Shown in pieces: positions 22,055 through 32,311 of a DNA stretch of 64,000 bases. Origin of the DNA: Ascaphus truei (Eukaryota; Chordata; Amphibia; Anura; Ascaphidae). Position 1 is the stretch's first letter. The number at the start of each line of letters is the position of its first letter. The notes under the pieces were generated by a model that saw only the letters and a program-made list of their open reading frames with translations, had not been told where the DNA came from and searched no databases. The DNA is taken from positions 2,938,622-3,002,621 of the forward strand of contig CM071587.1 in the NCBI GenBank assembly GCA_036426205.1. Reading direction: 5' to 3'. Made by a program: the position numbers and the translations under genes.

Positions 22055-22335
22055 TACAGATGTGTGCAGTAAGACATGCTACAGCGTGTGCAGTAAAGAC
22101 ATGCTACAGGCGTATGCAGTAAGGACATGACTACAGCATGTGCAGGTCAGAAGACATTGCTTATCAGGACACGTTGTGCAGTAAGACATGCTACAAGGCG
22201 TGTGCAGTAAGACATTGCTTACAGGTCGTGTGCAGTAAGACATGCCTACGGAAATGCAGTGGTGCTGAGACTGCTACAGCTGTGCTGAGTGCGTTGTGCA
22301 GTAAGACATGCTACAGAGTTCAGTAAGACATTGCA
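22055..22335 (-). repeat. 25 bp minisatellite, inverted arm
   Basis: Units such as GTGCAGTAAGACATGCTACA are the reverse complement of the 25 bp unit at 20035-20945. About 11 units, with many one-base indels. Together the two arrays form a large inverted pair around a spacer of about 1.1 kb. Confidence 0.85.
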
Positions 22336-22337
22336 CA

Positions 22338-22978
22338 GGCGAGGATGGGGGTCCATCAGGGGGAGATGGGATCCATCAATGGGAGAGTGTGATCCAATTA
22401 GGGGGAGATGGGGATCCATCAGGGGAGAGGGTAGTGGGGAGGGGGTCCATCAGGGTGGATGGGGGTCCTATCAGGGGAGACTAGTGGAGGTCCATAGGGG
22501 GAGGGGTGAGCTAGTGGGGATCTGAGTTCAGGGGGAGATGGGGATCCATCCAAAGTGGTGATCGGGAGGTGGATCATCAAGGGAGATGTGCCATCGGGGA
22601 GATTCCATCACGGATGGGATATCTGGGAGATGGGATCCGGGAGATGGGGATCCATAAGGGGGAGATTGGGATCCCAATTGGATCATAGAATGGACCCTAC
22701 GGTGGAGATGGCCATAAGGGAGAGGGGTCATCAGGGAGATGGGGGTCCATGCAAGGGGTGGATGGCGGGTGTCCATCAGGGGGAGATGGGGGTCCATCAA
22801 GGGGGAGTGGGTTCGGTGGAGATGGGGGTCCGATTCAAGGGTGAGATGGGGTCACTTCGGGGAGAGGGAGCATCGGGGGGATTGATCCATCCAGAGATGA
22901 TGGAGCCCATCCAAGGGGAGATGAGACCCATCAGGGGGAGATGGGGATCCATCAGGGGGGAGATGGGTACTGCAGGGT
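22338..22978. repeat. About 20 bp minisatellite (GGGGGAGATGGGGATCCATC)
   Basis: Roughly 30 degenerate units of CAGGGGGAGATGGGGATCCA with dense indels and substitutions, mostly changes in G-run length. Error-rich throughout. Confidence 0.9.
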
Positions 22979-22984
22979 GACAAC

Positions 22985-23435
22985 ATGACAGAAGGATAGT
23001 ACTGTCCACAGCGCGGTACTGTACAACTGCAGTATCCTTCGAGTGTCACAAGCTGCGCACTGCATATCTGATGTCACACGTCCTGACCGCAGTATCTTGA
23101 GGTGGTCACAGAGCGCTGTGTTACTGTACACCTGCAGTATCTTGCAGTGTCACAGCGCTGTATGTACACCTGCAGATATCTCAGTGTAGAACAGCGCTGA
23201 GTACTGTACTCGGCATGTATCTTGAGTTCAAGCGCTGTGTAACTGTACAACCTCAGTATTCTGGTGTCCGCGCTGTATGTACGATCAATCTTTAGGTTCG
23301 CGTTGTACTGTACACCTGCAGTATCTCTTGAGGTTGTCCCAGCGACTGGACTCTGTACACCTGCAGTATCAATCTGAGTGTCACGCCGCTGTTTGTACTG
23401 TTAACCTGCAGTATCTATCTGAATGTGGTCGTGTC
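22985..23435. repeat. About 40 bp minisatellite (TGTACACCTGCAGTATCTTG)
   Basis: Around 10 units with GTGTCACAGCGCTGTGTTAC and TGTACACCTGCAGTATCTTG, heavily disturbed by indels in all but the first and last units. Confidence 0.9.
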
Positions 23436-24501
23436 AATCTTTTTCCTGCTACAGGGATAATGTGGAAGAAATTTTGGGGGGATAAATGCAGATGTAAGGA
23501 ACTGGTGAATTGAGCTGATTAGGGAAAACCGTTGGGTTTAAAATTATGATTTTTAAGTGGGTTGCAAAAACGGGCCTGAAATGCTCAGTGGCCGAAATTT
23601 AATGCCAGCTATTTTTGCTCTGGTTTGCAGGGGAAGCTCAAAGATCTCACTCCTATCTTCCTTTACCCACCCTCATTTTCGGGGTGAAATTGGGACTTCT
23701 CATGGCCCAGTGGGTTCCGGAGGTCTTGGGCACATGGGCATCTCCCTGGGCTGCGGGAGATGACAGTTACAGGACCAATGTATGTCCCTCTATCTTCCTC
23801 CCTGTCCTGAGTATCACATGTTACGTAATGCTATTGTTGCTGAGGTTTGTGATTACATCAGTAACTGAGATTGTTACTTGCAAGTCGCAATAAATCCAGT
23901 TTCGCTGCCACATTGTTGCGAGGCCATTTTCCCGCAGGAGGCGGGTTTCAAGATGGCAGAGCAGCAATATCCTACATGGTGTGTTTAATAACTCAATTCT
24001 GCACTATGAGAAAGATACTTGTAGCATTTTTTAAAAATTACATTTTTAGGTATATATGATGTAACAAGCATTGTTTGTTTGTATAGCAACCATTTACACA
24101 AACGTCACATCCCTTCCTCTTCTGAAACAGGCTATGGAAACACGACTTTTGAGCCCTGCCCTCTCTACGGCGCGGCCAATTGTATCTAGTGAGCCTGTGT
24201 CACATGATCTTCCCACAGAGCTTTGCATCTTTGTTCCTCTTTGCTGCTACTGACAGCCATTTAGTGAACCCCAAGAGCCGAATCTTCGCCGGTCGATCAC
24301 AGGGGAACGGATAATTCAGCAACTAGCTAATATCTCATTGTGGGGGATTGTATTGAGGCCATATAAAAGGAGGAGGGTTAAAACCGTCACTTGGACTGTT
24401 GCTTTAAACTAACCATTACCTTACCTTACTCATGCACTCCAAGAGTTGGGCTACCACTGTGTCAGTCATTGACTAATGGCTCAATTTGTTCTTCCCTCCA
24501 G
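23436..24501. other. Intron before the first collagenous exon, no gene
   Basis: About 1.07 kb of cleaner sequence. It has a TATA-like CATATAAAAGG at about 24361 and AATAAA-like strings near 23889, perhaps from an old LTR, but no reading frame that continues the collagen. Confidence 0.45.
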
Positions 24502-24553
24502 GACCCCCAGGTATGAAAGGGGAAAGGTGACATGGGGGAGTCCTGGCCTACAG
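24502..24553 (+). CDS. COL20A1: Collagen exon O: Gly-X-Y exon with a frame break
   Basis: Acceptor TTCTTCCCTCCAG ends at 24501 and donor GTAATT starts at 24554. The exon starts GPPGMKGER in perfect Gly-X-Y if entered in phase 1, then hits a stop-generating shift at GAAAGGTGACATGGGGGAGT. The second half reads as Gly-X-Y in another frame. The length is 52 bp and the breaks are in G runs, so homopolymer sequencing error is the likely cause; an error-rich array begins a short way downstream. A real frameshift would truncate the protein before the triple helix. Confidence 0.75.
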
Positions 24554-24779
24554 GTAATTAATATGTCTTATCAACTCTCATTGATGCCAGGGTGGAGTGC
24601 AGGCCGCCTGGCACACAAGGGGTAACGATTGCCTGTCGTGACGGGTTCATTCCCCCCTACTTGTACTGGACCCCTAGTCTGGTCTTTTTAGGGTTCTCCG
24701 GCCCAGATGGAGCTTCGGTGAGAGACGGAAGGGCAGGGGCCTAAGGTATCTGCACATAAGTGTGAGGGTAGGAGTGTGA

Positions 24780-25756
24780 GCCACTGTGTGGTGAGGCCTC
24801 TCTGACGTTCTGTGTGTTGAGGCCTGACTCTGTGTGTGAGGCCTGATGACGTCTGTGTTTGTGAGCATGACGTACGTGTTGTGAGGAGCTGACGTCTTGT
24901 GTGAGGGCCTGACGTTGTCTGTGAGGCTGAACGCTCTGGTGTGAGGCTGACGTCTGTGTGGGGACCTGACGTCTGTGGGTGGGGCCTGACGTTTTTGGGT
25001 GGGCGGGGTGTGTGGGTGGAGCGTTGAGATCTGGTCTGTGTGTGAGGCCTGTCGGTCTTGTGAGCTGTGTGTGAGGCCTGACGTTGTGTGTGTGTGTGAG
25101 TGCCTGACTCTGTGTGTGAGGTCCGGAGTCGGTTGTGTGAGGCCCGACGTCTGTGTTGTGAGGCCCGACGTCTGTGTGTGAGGCCTGACGTCTGTGTGTG
25201 AGGCCGATGTCGGTGTGAGCCCGACGTGTCTGGGTTGTGTGATGGCTGACGTCTGGTGTGTGAGGCCTGACGTCTGTGTGTGAGGCCTGACGTCTGCTTG
25301 TGTGAGGCCTGACGATAGGTGTGTGGAGGCCTGACGTCTGTGGGTAGGATGACGTCTGTGTGTGTACAATATCTGTGATATTGTGTTGTGGTTTGAGGCA
25401 TGAGCCTGTGTGAGGTCTGAAGTTTTTGTTATTTTTACCTATATGGTACTGTGTGTGTGATGGCCTGACATCTGTGTGTGTGTAAATATCCGTGATACTG
25501 GTGTTGGTGCGTGTTGTGTGAGGCTTATGTCTGATGTGTGGGAGGCATGAGGCCTGTGTGTGATCCTATCTTGATACTGTGTGGTGAGGCTGACATCTGT
25601 GTGTGATAAATATCCGTGATACTGTGTGTGTCGTGGTGGATGGCCTAGCTGTCGGGTAGGCTGGAGAAGCTGTGAGATGAGCTGAGTATCATAGATTGAT
25701 TCTGTGTTGGTGTGTGAGGCCTTGTGTGAGTCCTGACGTCTGCATGTTATACACAT
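24780..25756. repeat. 20 bp minisatellite (TGTGTGAGGCCTGACGTCTG)
   Basis: Degenerate head-to-tail units of about 20 bp, later mixed with GATAAATATCCGTGATACTG units. Very rich in small indels. The same two unit types resume at 27103, so the array is one array interrupted by an inserted element. Confidence 0.92.
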
Positions 25757-27102
25757 TGTAGCCAGTCCTCCAGTACACTCCCTGTCTTACCCTGGTGCTA
25801 TGTGGGAGCTGCCGCGGGGCAGGCCGCGTCACCGGGGGTACGCCCGGAGGTATGGTTCAGGGCGCCGCCATGTTATGCGCGGATGCGTCTGCTGCGCAGT
25901 AGTGTGATTGTTGAGGCGGCCCCTACAGATAGAGTTGTGTGCTCTGTTGTGGGACTACAAGTCCCATGAGCCTCAGGAGTTGGGATGCGTGTGGTCACAG
26001 CAGCCAATGGGGTTGTCAGAATTCTCTGCTCTCTGATTCTGAGACATTCTCTGCGCTGGCAAAGAAAACAGGCATTGGTGACAGTTGGTGTCTGGGAGTG
26101 CAAGGGAGAAGTAGGTGATAGTGCAGGGGTCAGTGACCCACTGCATAAGCCGAATATTCCCCTAGGCCCCAGCGCAGGCCCTGTCAGTCACCACCAGATT
26201 GTGGTACTGCCGGGAACAGCACTAGATAGGTGACTTTACACTTACTATGGTAGCAGTTCAGGGACACAGCAATTTCCTGCGCTGCAGGTGTATCGTAGTT
26301 TGGCTCAAACTGCAGTATTAGTCAAGACTCGTGAGAGACTATGGGATCGGCGGATCCTTTCGAAGTCTCTCTTGCGCAGGGTCTAATCAGCTACCAGGGT
26401 GCTGGAGCGCCTGGCAGGTATTGATAATAAGTGCACCAACACCAGTACTGCGTCCCTGAGTACCCTTGGGGTGGGTTCTTTAGGGACCTGGGGTTAAGTG
26501 ACCAAAGGAACTGTTGTGCCAGTTACGTTGACTGGATCTTGTGTGTGAGGTGCACACCGGTGGAGGAGAGGACACTATATACAGTGAGTGCATCTGGATA
26601 TTGATAATAGTTATATTCATGGTCGCAAATCACCAAAAATCTACTGCCGATCAGCAAAAAAAATCTACTCGCACACAAAAAATCTTCTTCGCCACCTAGT
26701 CACACAACGTGTGTGCTTGGGCCAATAGGAGCTTGCCACAGTTAAATCCACTCGCCCGGGCGAGCAAATGTATAGGTTTGTCGAACACTGGTTATATTCA
26801 TCCATAGAGTGTATGTGTTCGCTATAGTTGTATTTTCCATATATGATATATGTTATATGCTGTTCATTGTCATACAATATATGGTAGTCATGCCACAAGT
26901 ATATAGTAAATGTTACAGAGTTGTGGATTGTTATTATATATGTTGTCCAGTGGTACTCACATATCGGGATCCTGGCAAGTGGAGGCGCGGCCAAATTACT
27001 ATTGTTGCCCCAGAGCTCCCAGTTAGCGAGGCTCAGATATCTGTGAGCCACAGGTATAACAGCATCAGTAGCGCCCATAGTTATACCGGAAAGAGGGCTA
27101 CA
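25757..27102. mobile_element. Inserted element splitting a minisatellite, LTR-like ends
   Basis: A 1346 bp block interrupts the 20 bp array. It starts TGTAGCC and ends GGCTACA, a 7 bp terminal inversion of the TG...CA type seen in LTRs. ACACAT occurs at 25751-25756 and again at 27100-27105, overlapping the right end, so the exact border is uncertain. The left part is GC-rich and carries CTACAAGTCCCATGAG near 25945, similar to the ACTACAA-TCCC promoter motif. No protein-coding frame is recognisable. A solo LTR is the best guess; a non-autonomous DNA element is the alternative. Confidence 0.6.
26621..26790. mobile_element. Nested 170 bp insertion with 11 bp flanking repeats
   Basis: GTTATATTCAT occurs at 26610-26620 and 26791-26801, directly flanking 170 bp that begin GGTCGCAAATC and end GTTTGTCGAACACTG. 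The reverse complement of the end, CAGTGTTCGACA, resembles the CAGTG-type ends of hAT non-autonomous elements. It lies inside the larger inserted element, so it is the younger event. Confidence 0.65.
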
Positions 27103-27644
27103 CATATCTAGATACTGTGTGAGGCCTGACGTCTGTGGGTGATAAATATCTGTGATAGTGTGTGTGTGATAAATTGTGTGATAGTGTGTGTGGTGAGGCT
27201 GAACGTTCTGTGTGTGTGTGTGTGTGTGTGTGGTGATAATATTTGTGATAGTGTGTGTGATAGTAATAGGTGTGTTGGATATGTGTGTGTGTGAGTGTGA
27301 CGTATGTGTGTGTGGTGTGTGATGTTGTGTGTGAATTCTGTATAGTGTGTGTGATATAGTGTGTGTGAGGCCTGACGTCTGTGTGTGTGTGTGTGTGTGA
27401 TAAATATCTGTGATGCTGTGTGTGTGAAACCTTACGTGTGTGTGTGATAAATATGTGTGATATAGTGTGTGTGAGGCCTGACGTCTTTGTGTGTGTGTTG
27501 TGTGTGTGGTGTGTGTGTATGTGTTGATAATATCTGTTATAGTGTGTGTGAACACGCTTAATGTTGTGTTTCCTGTGATAAATATATGTGATTAGGGTGT
27601 GTGATAAATAATGGTGATATAGTGGTTGTGATGGCCCTGACGTT

Positions 27645-27684
<40 letters not shown>

Positions 27685-27895
27685 TGATAAATATCTGTGA
27701 TACTGTGTGTGAGATAAATATCTGTGAAACTGTGTGTGTGAAACCTTACGTGTGTGTGTGTGTGATAAATATCTGTGATAGTGTGTGTGATAAATATCTG
27801 TGATAGTGTGATAAATATGTGTGATATAGTGTGTGTGAGGCCTGACGTCTGTGTGTGTGTGTGTGTGTGATAAATATCTGTGAAACTGTGTGTAA
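27103..27895. repeat. TG/GATAAATATCTGTGATA minisatellite, right half of the split array
   Basis: Continuation of the array before 25757: GTGTGAGGCCTGACGTCTGT units alternate with TGATAAATATCTGTGATAGT and long (TG)n runs. The left part is indel-rich; the right end (27660-27895) is cleaner. Confidence 0.9.
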
Positions 27896-28627
27896 ATACA
27901 ATGTACATAACTCCACATATTCATTGAGCCTGTGTATGACCTCTATGTTCAGACAAATAATAAATGCAGTTATATGATAATGATTATCTGATGTGAGAGT
28001 AATTATAAGCACATAACAACATTATCACTGAGTTTCCATGGGATTGAATGGCAGTGCTGATAGCCTGCCAGGAGAGAACACTGACGCCGGATACACCTGT
28101 ATGTCACTTTACAGGTTTGCTTTGAATGTGCTAAACTTCTGCACACGTTCGCAAAACTGACTCTTGCTGCTGGAGAACATTGCACAAAGTCGTCAACAGT
28201 GGCACATTTTCACCCAAGCATAATCCAGGCGTTCACATGTTAGGAATTTGCCAGAATTCGCTGACCTCTTCAAAGTCACTCGGATTTCACTTACTGCAGG
28301 GACATGCCCTGGGTCAGATGACCATATCTTTACATTCTGCATAATTTAGGCTAAAGTCACAGGAACTGGGGAAAATGTGGTGTCTATGGTGACTTTCTGC
28401 CAATGTCAGAGCAAAGAAATGTTTAGCCAAATCGTGAAAATGAAGGAAAAAGTCTTGAAACGTTTTGCCGACGGAACTGCAAGAGGTTCACAGACCTAGA
28501 ACCCGGGACAGTCGCCATATGAATACCTAGTTTCTATGTGTGCATGATCTGTGCATCTGTTGTTGTGTACAGTGTCACTGAGGCTCTCATTCTCCTATTT
28601 GTCCTTGGCTCCCTTTTATATTTCCAG
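27896..28627. other. Intron O-P, right part, no gene
   Basis: About 730 bp of clean, unique-looking intronic sequence with no recognised element. Confidence 0.5.
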
Positions 28628-28681
28628 GGGATACGAGGAGTAGAGGGGACATCTGGGCTACCTGGACCTCCTGGGCCACGG
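28628..28681 (+). CDS. COL20A1: Collagen exon P: 54 bp Gly-X-Y exon
   Basis: Acceptor TATATTTCCAG ends at 28627 and donor GTAAGA starts at 28682. Exactly 54 bp, phase 0 to phase 0, reading GIRGVEGTSGLPGPPGPR: six uninterrupted Gly-X-Y triplets. The 54 bp size is the classic collagen exon unit. Confidence 0.95.
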
Positions 28682-29647
28682 GTAAGAACCCGGACCACCC
28701 CACCCCCCCCCCATTTATTCCCTTTGAGCTTGAGTTTAGTTTGAATCTGGAATTGTATCAGCCGTATAGTCCTCTGATCTTCCTGGAGTAGCAAGTCCAA
28801 GCTTGATCCCTTCATCAATCTGAATTGTGATCTTCAGATGGTCTTTAGCTGCAGTTCTGACACAGAGAACGAGCTTGTCAGTAGTTTATCTGGATACATT
28901 ATAGTATAATTGAAATGTATATTCTATTGTGTGTGCCAGGGATTTAATATTCTAAATCAGTGATCCCCAACAGGGAATTTGTGACTCGCCAAATAAAATC
29001 TGTACTGGCGGATCCCAGGCAGTATATCGGGTTCCTGAGCCCGTGTGGGGGCTGCGAACTTAGTAAGGCTCCAAACTACACCTCTGCGTAGGCGGGATAC
29101 CTGTCACTTACAGCAGGAGCCAAAGCCACTCCCCACAATGCTTTGTATCTGCAGAGGCAAGGCATTATGGGGCGTGACTTTGGAAGCTCCCGCAGTGAAT
29201 GACAGCGATACCCCTCACGCTGCCTGCATACACTGAGGGGCAGTTTGGGGCCTTATTGTCCCTCCTCTACGAGCTCAGGACACTATACTGCCTGGGATCG
29301 GTCGCACAGTTTGTTAGAAATAGTCTGAGTAGGCTATAAACTGTATTCATTAGGGGTCCCTCAACCTTTTGCAGCAGGGGGTGCACAATGTAAAAAAGGT
29401 TGGGAACCCCTGTGGAGATCAATGTAAGTACAATACAGTCCTGTCCCAAAGAGCTTGCAAACTAATATTAGATACCTGAGACATACAATGTGACTTGCAC
29501 AAGACGCAGACAAGGAGCTGGCATCTAAACCTGTGTCAGAGTTACACAAATGTCACAAATCATCAGTGGGTAGGTCTTCTATGGGTGGGATTATGGTGAA
29601 AGGGATAATATGTCGCTTTAATGGATCCTTTGATTCTGTCCCGCTAG
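28682..29647. other. Intron P-Q with small interspersed repeats
   Basis: A hairpin-like short element at about 29352-29411 begins AGGGGTCCCTCAACCTTTT and ends AAGGTTGGGAACCCCT, similar to hAT-type ends. The next 120 bp (29430-29540) resemble a MIR/L2-like repeat, with CCCAAAGAGCTTGCAA and GACTTGCACAAGACGC. No gene. Confidence 0.5.
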
Positions 29648-29719
29648 GGAATACAAGGGATTCCAGGGATAAAAGGCAGCCCTGGTGACCGAGGTCCTGT
29701 AGGAGACGTTGGGCCAACA
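29648..29719 (+). CDS. COL20A1: Collagen exon Q: 72 bp Gly-X-Y exon
   Basis: Acceptor TGTCCCGCTAG ends at 29647 and donor GTGAGT starts at 29720. The 72 bp, phase 0 to phase 0, read GIQGIPGIKGSPGDRG and on, eight perfect Gly-X-Y triplets. Confidence 0.95.
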
Positions 29720-29911
29720 GTGAGTATCAGAAGGAGGGGAGGAAAGTGTTCCCTCTTGTTGGATCAGAGACATGTGTCATACAGTACTGGTTAAAAATCT
29801 CCTCTTTTCTGAAGAGAATCGGCACTGGAAGTTGCAGTGTAGTATGACCAGGTCATAAAGTATCGGAGTAACATTGTCATTCAGTCTTCACTGTAAACAA
29901 GTCCCATTGGG

Positions 29912-30297
29912 CAGTGCCGCTCATTGGAAGGCAGTGTCACTCATTGGAGGGCAGTGTCACTCATTGGAGGGCAGTGTCACTCATTGGAGGGCAGTATCGC
30001 TCATTGGAGGGCAGTGTCACTCATTGGAGGGCAGTATCGCTCATTGGAGGGCAGTGTCGCTCATTGGAAGGCAGTATCGCTCATTGGAGGGCAGTGTCAC
30101 TCATTGGAGGGCAGTATCGCTCATTGGAGGGCAGTGTCACTCATTGGAGGGCAGTGTCACTCATTGGTGGGCAGTGTCATTCATTGGTGGGCAGTGCCAC
30201 TCATTGGAAGGCAGTGTCACTCATTGGAAGGCAGTGGGCAGTGCCACTCATTGGAAGGCAGTGTCACTCATTAGTGGGCAGTGTCACTCATTGGATT
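29912..30297. repeat. 20 bp minisatellite (CAGTGTCACTCATTGGAGGG)
   Basis: About 19 clean units of 20 bp, one shortened near 30235. Three units make 60 bp, so each frame reads a 20-residue period without stops; the resulting open frames are artefacts. Intron between exons Q and R. Confidence 0.95.
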
Positions 30298-30430
30298 TTG
30301 GGAGTTTGTCTTGCTCGTTAGGATCGAGTTCCTCTCAATGTGAAGGGCTCGTGCACCTCTGGGGAGTTTCAAATCAAAATTCCTCCACTCAAAGTTGCAA
30401 GAACTAATTTATTTCCTCTGCCTCTCCCAG

Positions 30431-30466
30431 GGTCTTCCGGGCACTCGCGGAGAGAAGGGGGAGAAG
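30431..30466 (+). CDS. COL20A1: Collagen exon R: 36 bp Gly-X-Y exon
   Basis: Acceptor GCCTCTCCCAG ends at 30430 and donor GTGAGT starts at 30467. The 36 bp, phase 0 to phase 0, read GLPGTRGEKGEK: four Gly-X-Y triplets. Confidence 0.92.
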
Positions 30467-30749
30467 GTGAGTCCTGACTTGCACTGGGTTGCTAATTACA
30501 CTGAGAGATAAGGGGCTTTTATCAGCTGAACGTCTTCTCCTCCCACATTACAACACTGCTACCATACTTTACAAGGGCAGAAAGGGGGTTACGACATTTC
30601 TTACGGTACAACTAGGGGGCAATAAAAAGCTCTTAAACATAGAATGAACTCCTTAGGTGCTCATCATTGATTTGCAGTGTGTTGTGGGACTCTCAGGGCA
30701 ACATAAATGACCCACCTGCCTGAAGTTCAAACCTTTGTCCTGCATTTAG

Positions 30750-30816
30750 GGGGAACCTCAGTCTGTGGCCACCATTTACCATTTGGTGAATCAGGTGTGT
30801 GAGAGGCTCATTCAAG
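30750..30816 (+). CDS. COL20A1: Collagen exon S: non-collagenous interruption with Cys
   Basis: Acceptor CCTGCATTTAG ends at 30749 and donor GTAAGT starts at 30817; 67 bp, phase 0 to phase 1. After one GEP triplet the helix stops and reads SVATIYHLVNQVCERLIQ, an amphipathic segment with one cysteine. FACIT collagens have a short Cys-containing NC segment between collagenous domains, and this exon fits that role. Confidence 0.88.
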
Positions 30817-31180
30817 GTAAGTGGTCACTCTCTTTTCACCCTTTCTATCTGTTGGTTGTTTTGGTGTTAAGCTGCCGTTAGTCCTCATGTTGCGGATTTA
30901 ACACTATTATCACAGACACAAAACTGTGATGAAGATTAGAGCAATGCAAAATGGCGAGCCTCACCAGTCCCTCATTAGAGGGCTCATCCTCTATACCCCA
31001 GTATTCTCCTCCTCTCTGGAATCCTACAATCCCCCCTCTGGCTTCTGGTCTGCCTGGTGGTCTCCATGATGACCCCGATGAAGGGAGACACATGTTAGCG
31101 GCTGCATCATAAGATATCAGTCTGTGAACACGTCGCCATCTTTGTCACCCCCGCTCACGTTCATCTGTCGCCTTCTCCAG

Positions 31181-31366
31181 CCCATATGGTGAAACTGGAC
31201 ACGGTCCTTGGGGAGCGAGAGAGGCAGCCGGTACCTGTGCGAGAGGATATGAAGATAGGAGAGCCAGGCCCCCCCGGACCACCCGGCACCCCCGGGGAGA
31301 GTGGGGAAGCCGGGGTAAATGGGGCATCCGGGCAATCAGCCCGGGATGGGTATCCAGGCGAATGGG
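31181..31366 (+). CDS. COL20A1: Collagen exon T: NC segment then Gly-X-Y
   Basis: Acceptor CGCCTTCTCCAG ends at 31180 and donor GTAAAG starts at 31367; 186 bp, phase 1 to phase 1. The first 26 residues continue the non-collagenous segment (MVKLDTVLGERER and on). Then GEPGPPGPPGTPGESGEAG resumes the helix. The repeat is broken once at GQSARDGYPG, where Gly is replaced by Ala. Confidence 0.9.
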
Positions 31367-31514
31367 GTAAAGATGCTATTTCTTTGTGCATAATTACATT
31401 TCTGTCTCTAAACCTCATCCCTGCAGCATCCTCTGCTATTCCAGTACTGACCCCACCCACACCTCTTCCTTCACTCTGCTATTCCAGTACTGTTCCCCCC
31501 TCCACCTCTCCCTT

Positions 31515-31519
31515 TGCAT

Positions 31520-31618
<99 letters not shown>

Positions 31619-31758
31619 AGCTTTGGCCCTATACCTCATCCTTGAAGGCTCCTCTCTATTCCTACTGACAACCCCACCCACACCTCTCTTCCTTCACTCT
31701 GCTATTTCCAGTACTGTTCGCCCACCTCTCCACCACACACACACACACACACACCACA

Positions 31759-31816
<58 letters not shown>

Positions 31817-31891
31817 TTGCCACTATACCTCATCCCTGAAGCCTCCTCTGCTATTCCAGTACTGTTCCCCCCTCCACCTCTCCCTTTGCAT

Positions 31892-31930
<39 letters not shown>

Positions 31931-32028
31931 ACACACAGCACACACACAACACACCACACAACCACCCACACACACACACACACCACACACCACCACACAC
32001 CCACACACACACACACACACACTCTGCG
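31515..32028. repeat. CA microsatellite cluster with duplicated spacers
   Basis: Several (CA)n tracts are separated by similar spacers. CCTCTGCTATTCCAGTACTG followed by TTCCCCCCTCCACCTCTCCC occurs at about 31466-31510 and again at about 31845-31885. CTATACCTCATCC occurs twice as well. The region grew by duplication of CA-plus-spacer units. Confidence 0.93.
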
Positions 32029-32134
32029 ACTATAATACCCCATCCCTCCAGTACTATTGCTTATTGAATACAATTTCAATTACATTTAATATTGCTATTC
32101 CAGTACTGAACCTCATACACACACCTTTCTGTGT

Positions 32135-32290
32135 CCTCTGTATATAGTTACATAGTTACATAGTAGATGAGGTTGAAAACAGACATACGACCATTAAGTT
32201 CAACCTATGCTAAATGTAGACGACAGATACTTTATCCTATATCCCTACTCACAGTATATTGATCCAGAGGAAGGCAGGTTACATGTATAA
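32135..32290 (-). mobile_element. LINE 3'-end fragment, short copy
   Basis: The block ACATAGTAGATGAGGTTGAA ... TTCAACCTATGCTAAATGTA ... GACAGATACTTTATCCTATA matches the block at 33190-33310, which continues into LINE coding remnants. Both are antisense to the collagen. This copy is cut off shortly after TTGATCCAGAGGAAGGCA. Confidence 0.7.
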
Positions 32291-32311
32291 TTATTTGTTT
32301 GTATGTGTCAG

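Noticed and set aside
23615..23780. Possible exon after CTGGTTTGCAG at about 23630
   Set aside because: Good acceptor-like string, but the downstream reading lacks Gly-X-Y or TSPN residues and meets a stop in the needed frame.
29874..30407. 177-codon frame with repeated H-S-L-E-G-S-V-T-H-W
   Set aside because: 20 bp tandem array in an intron; three units restore the frame, so stops never appear. Flanking collagen exons splice around it.
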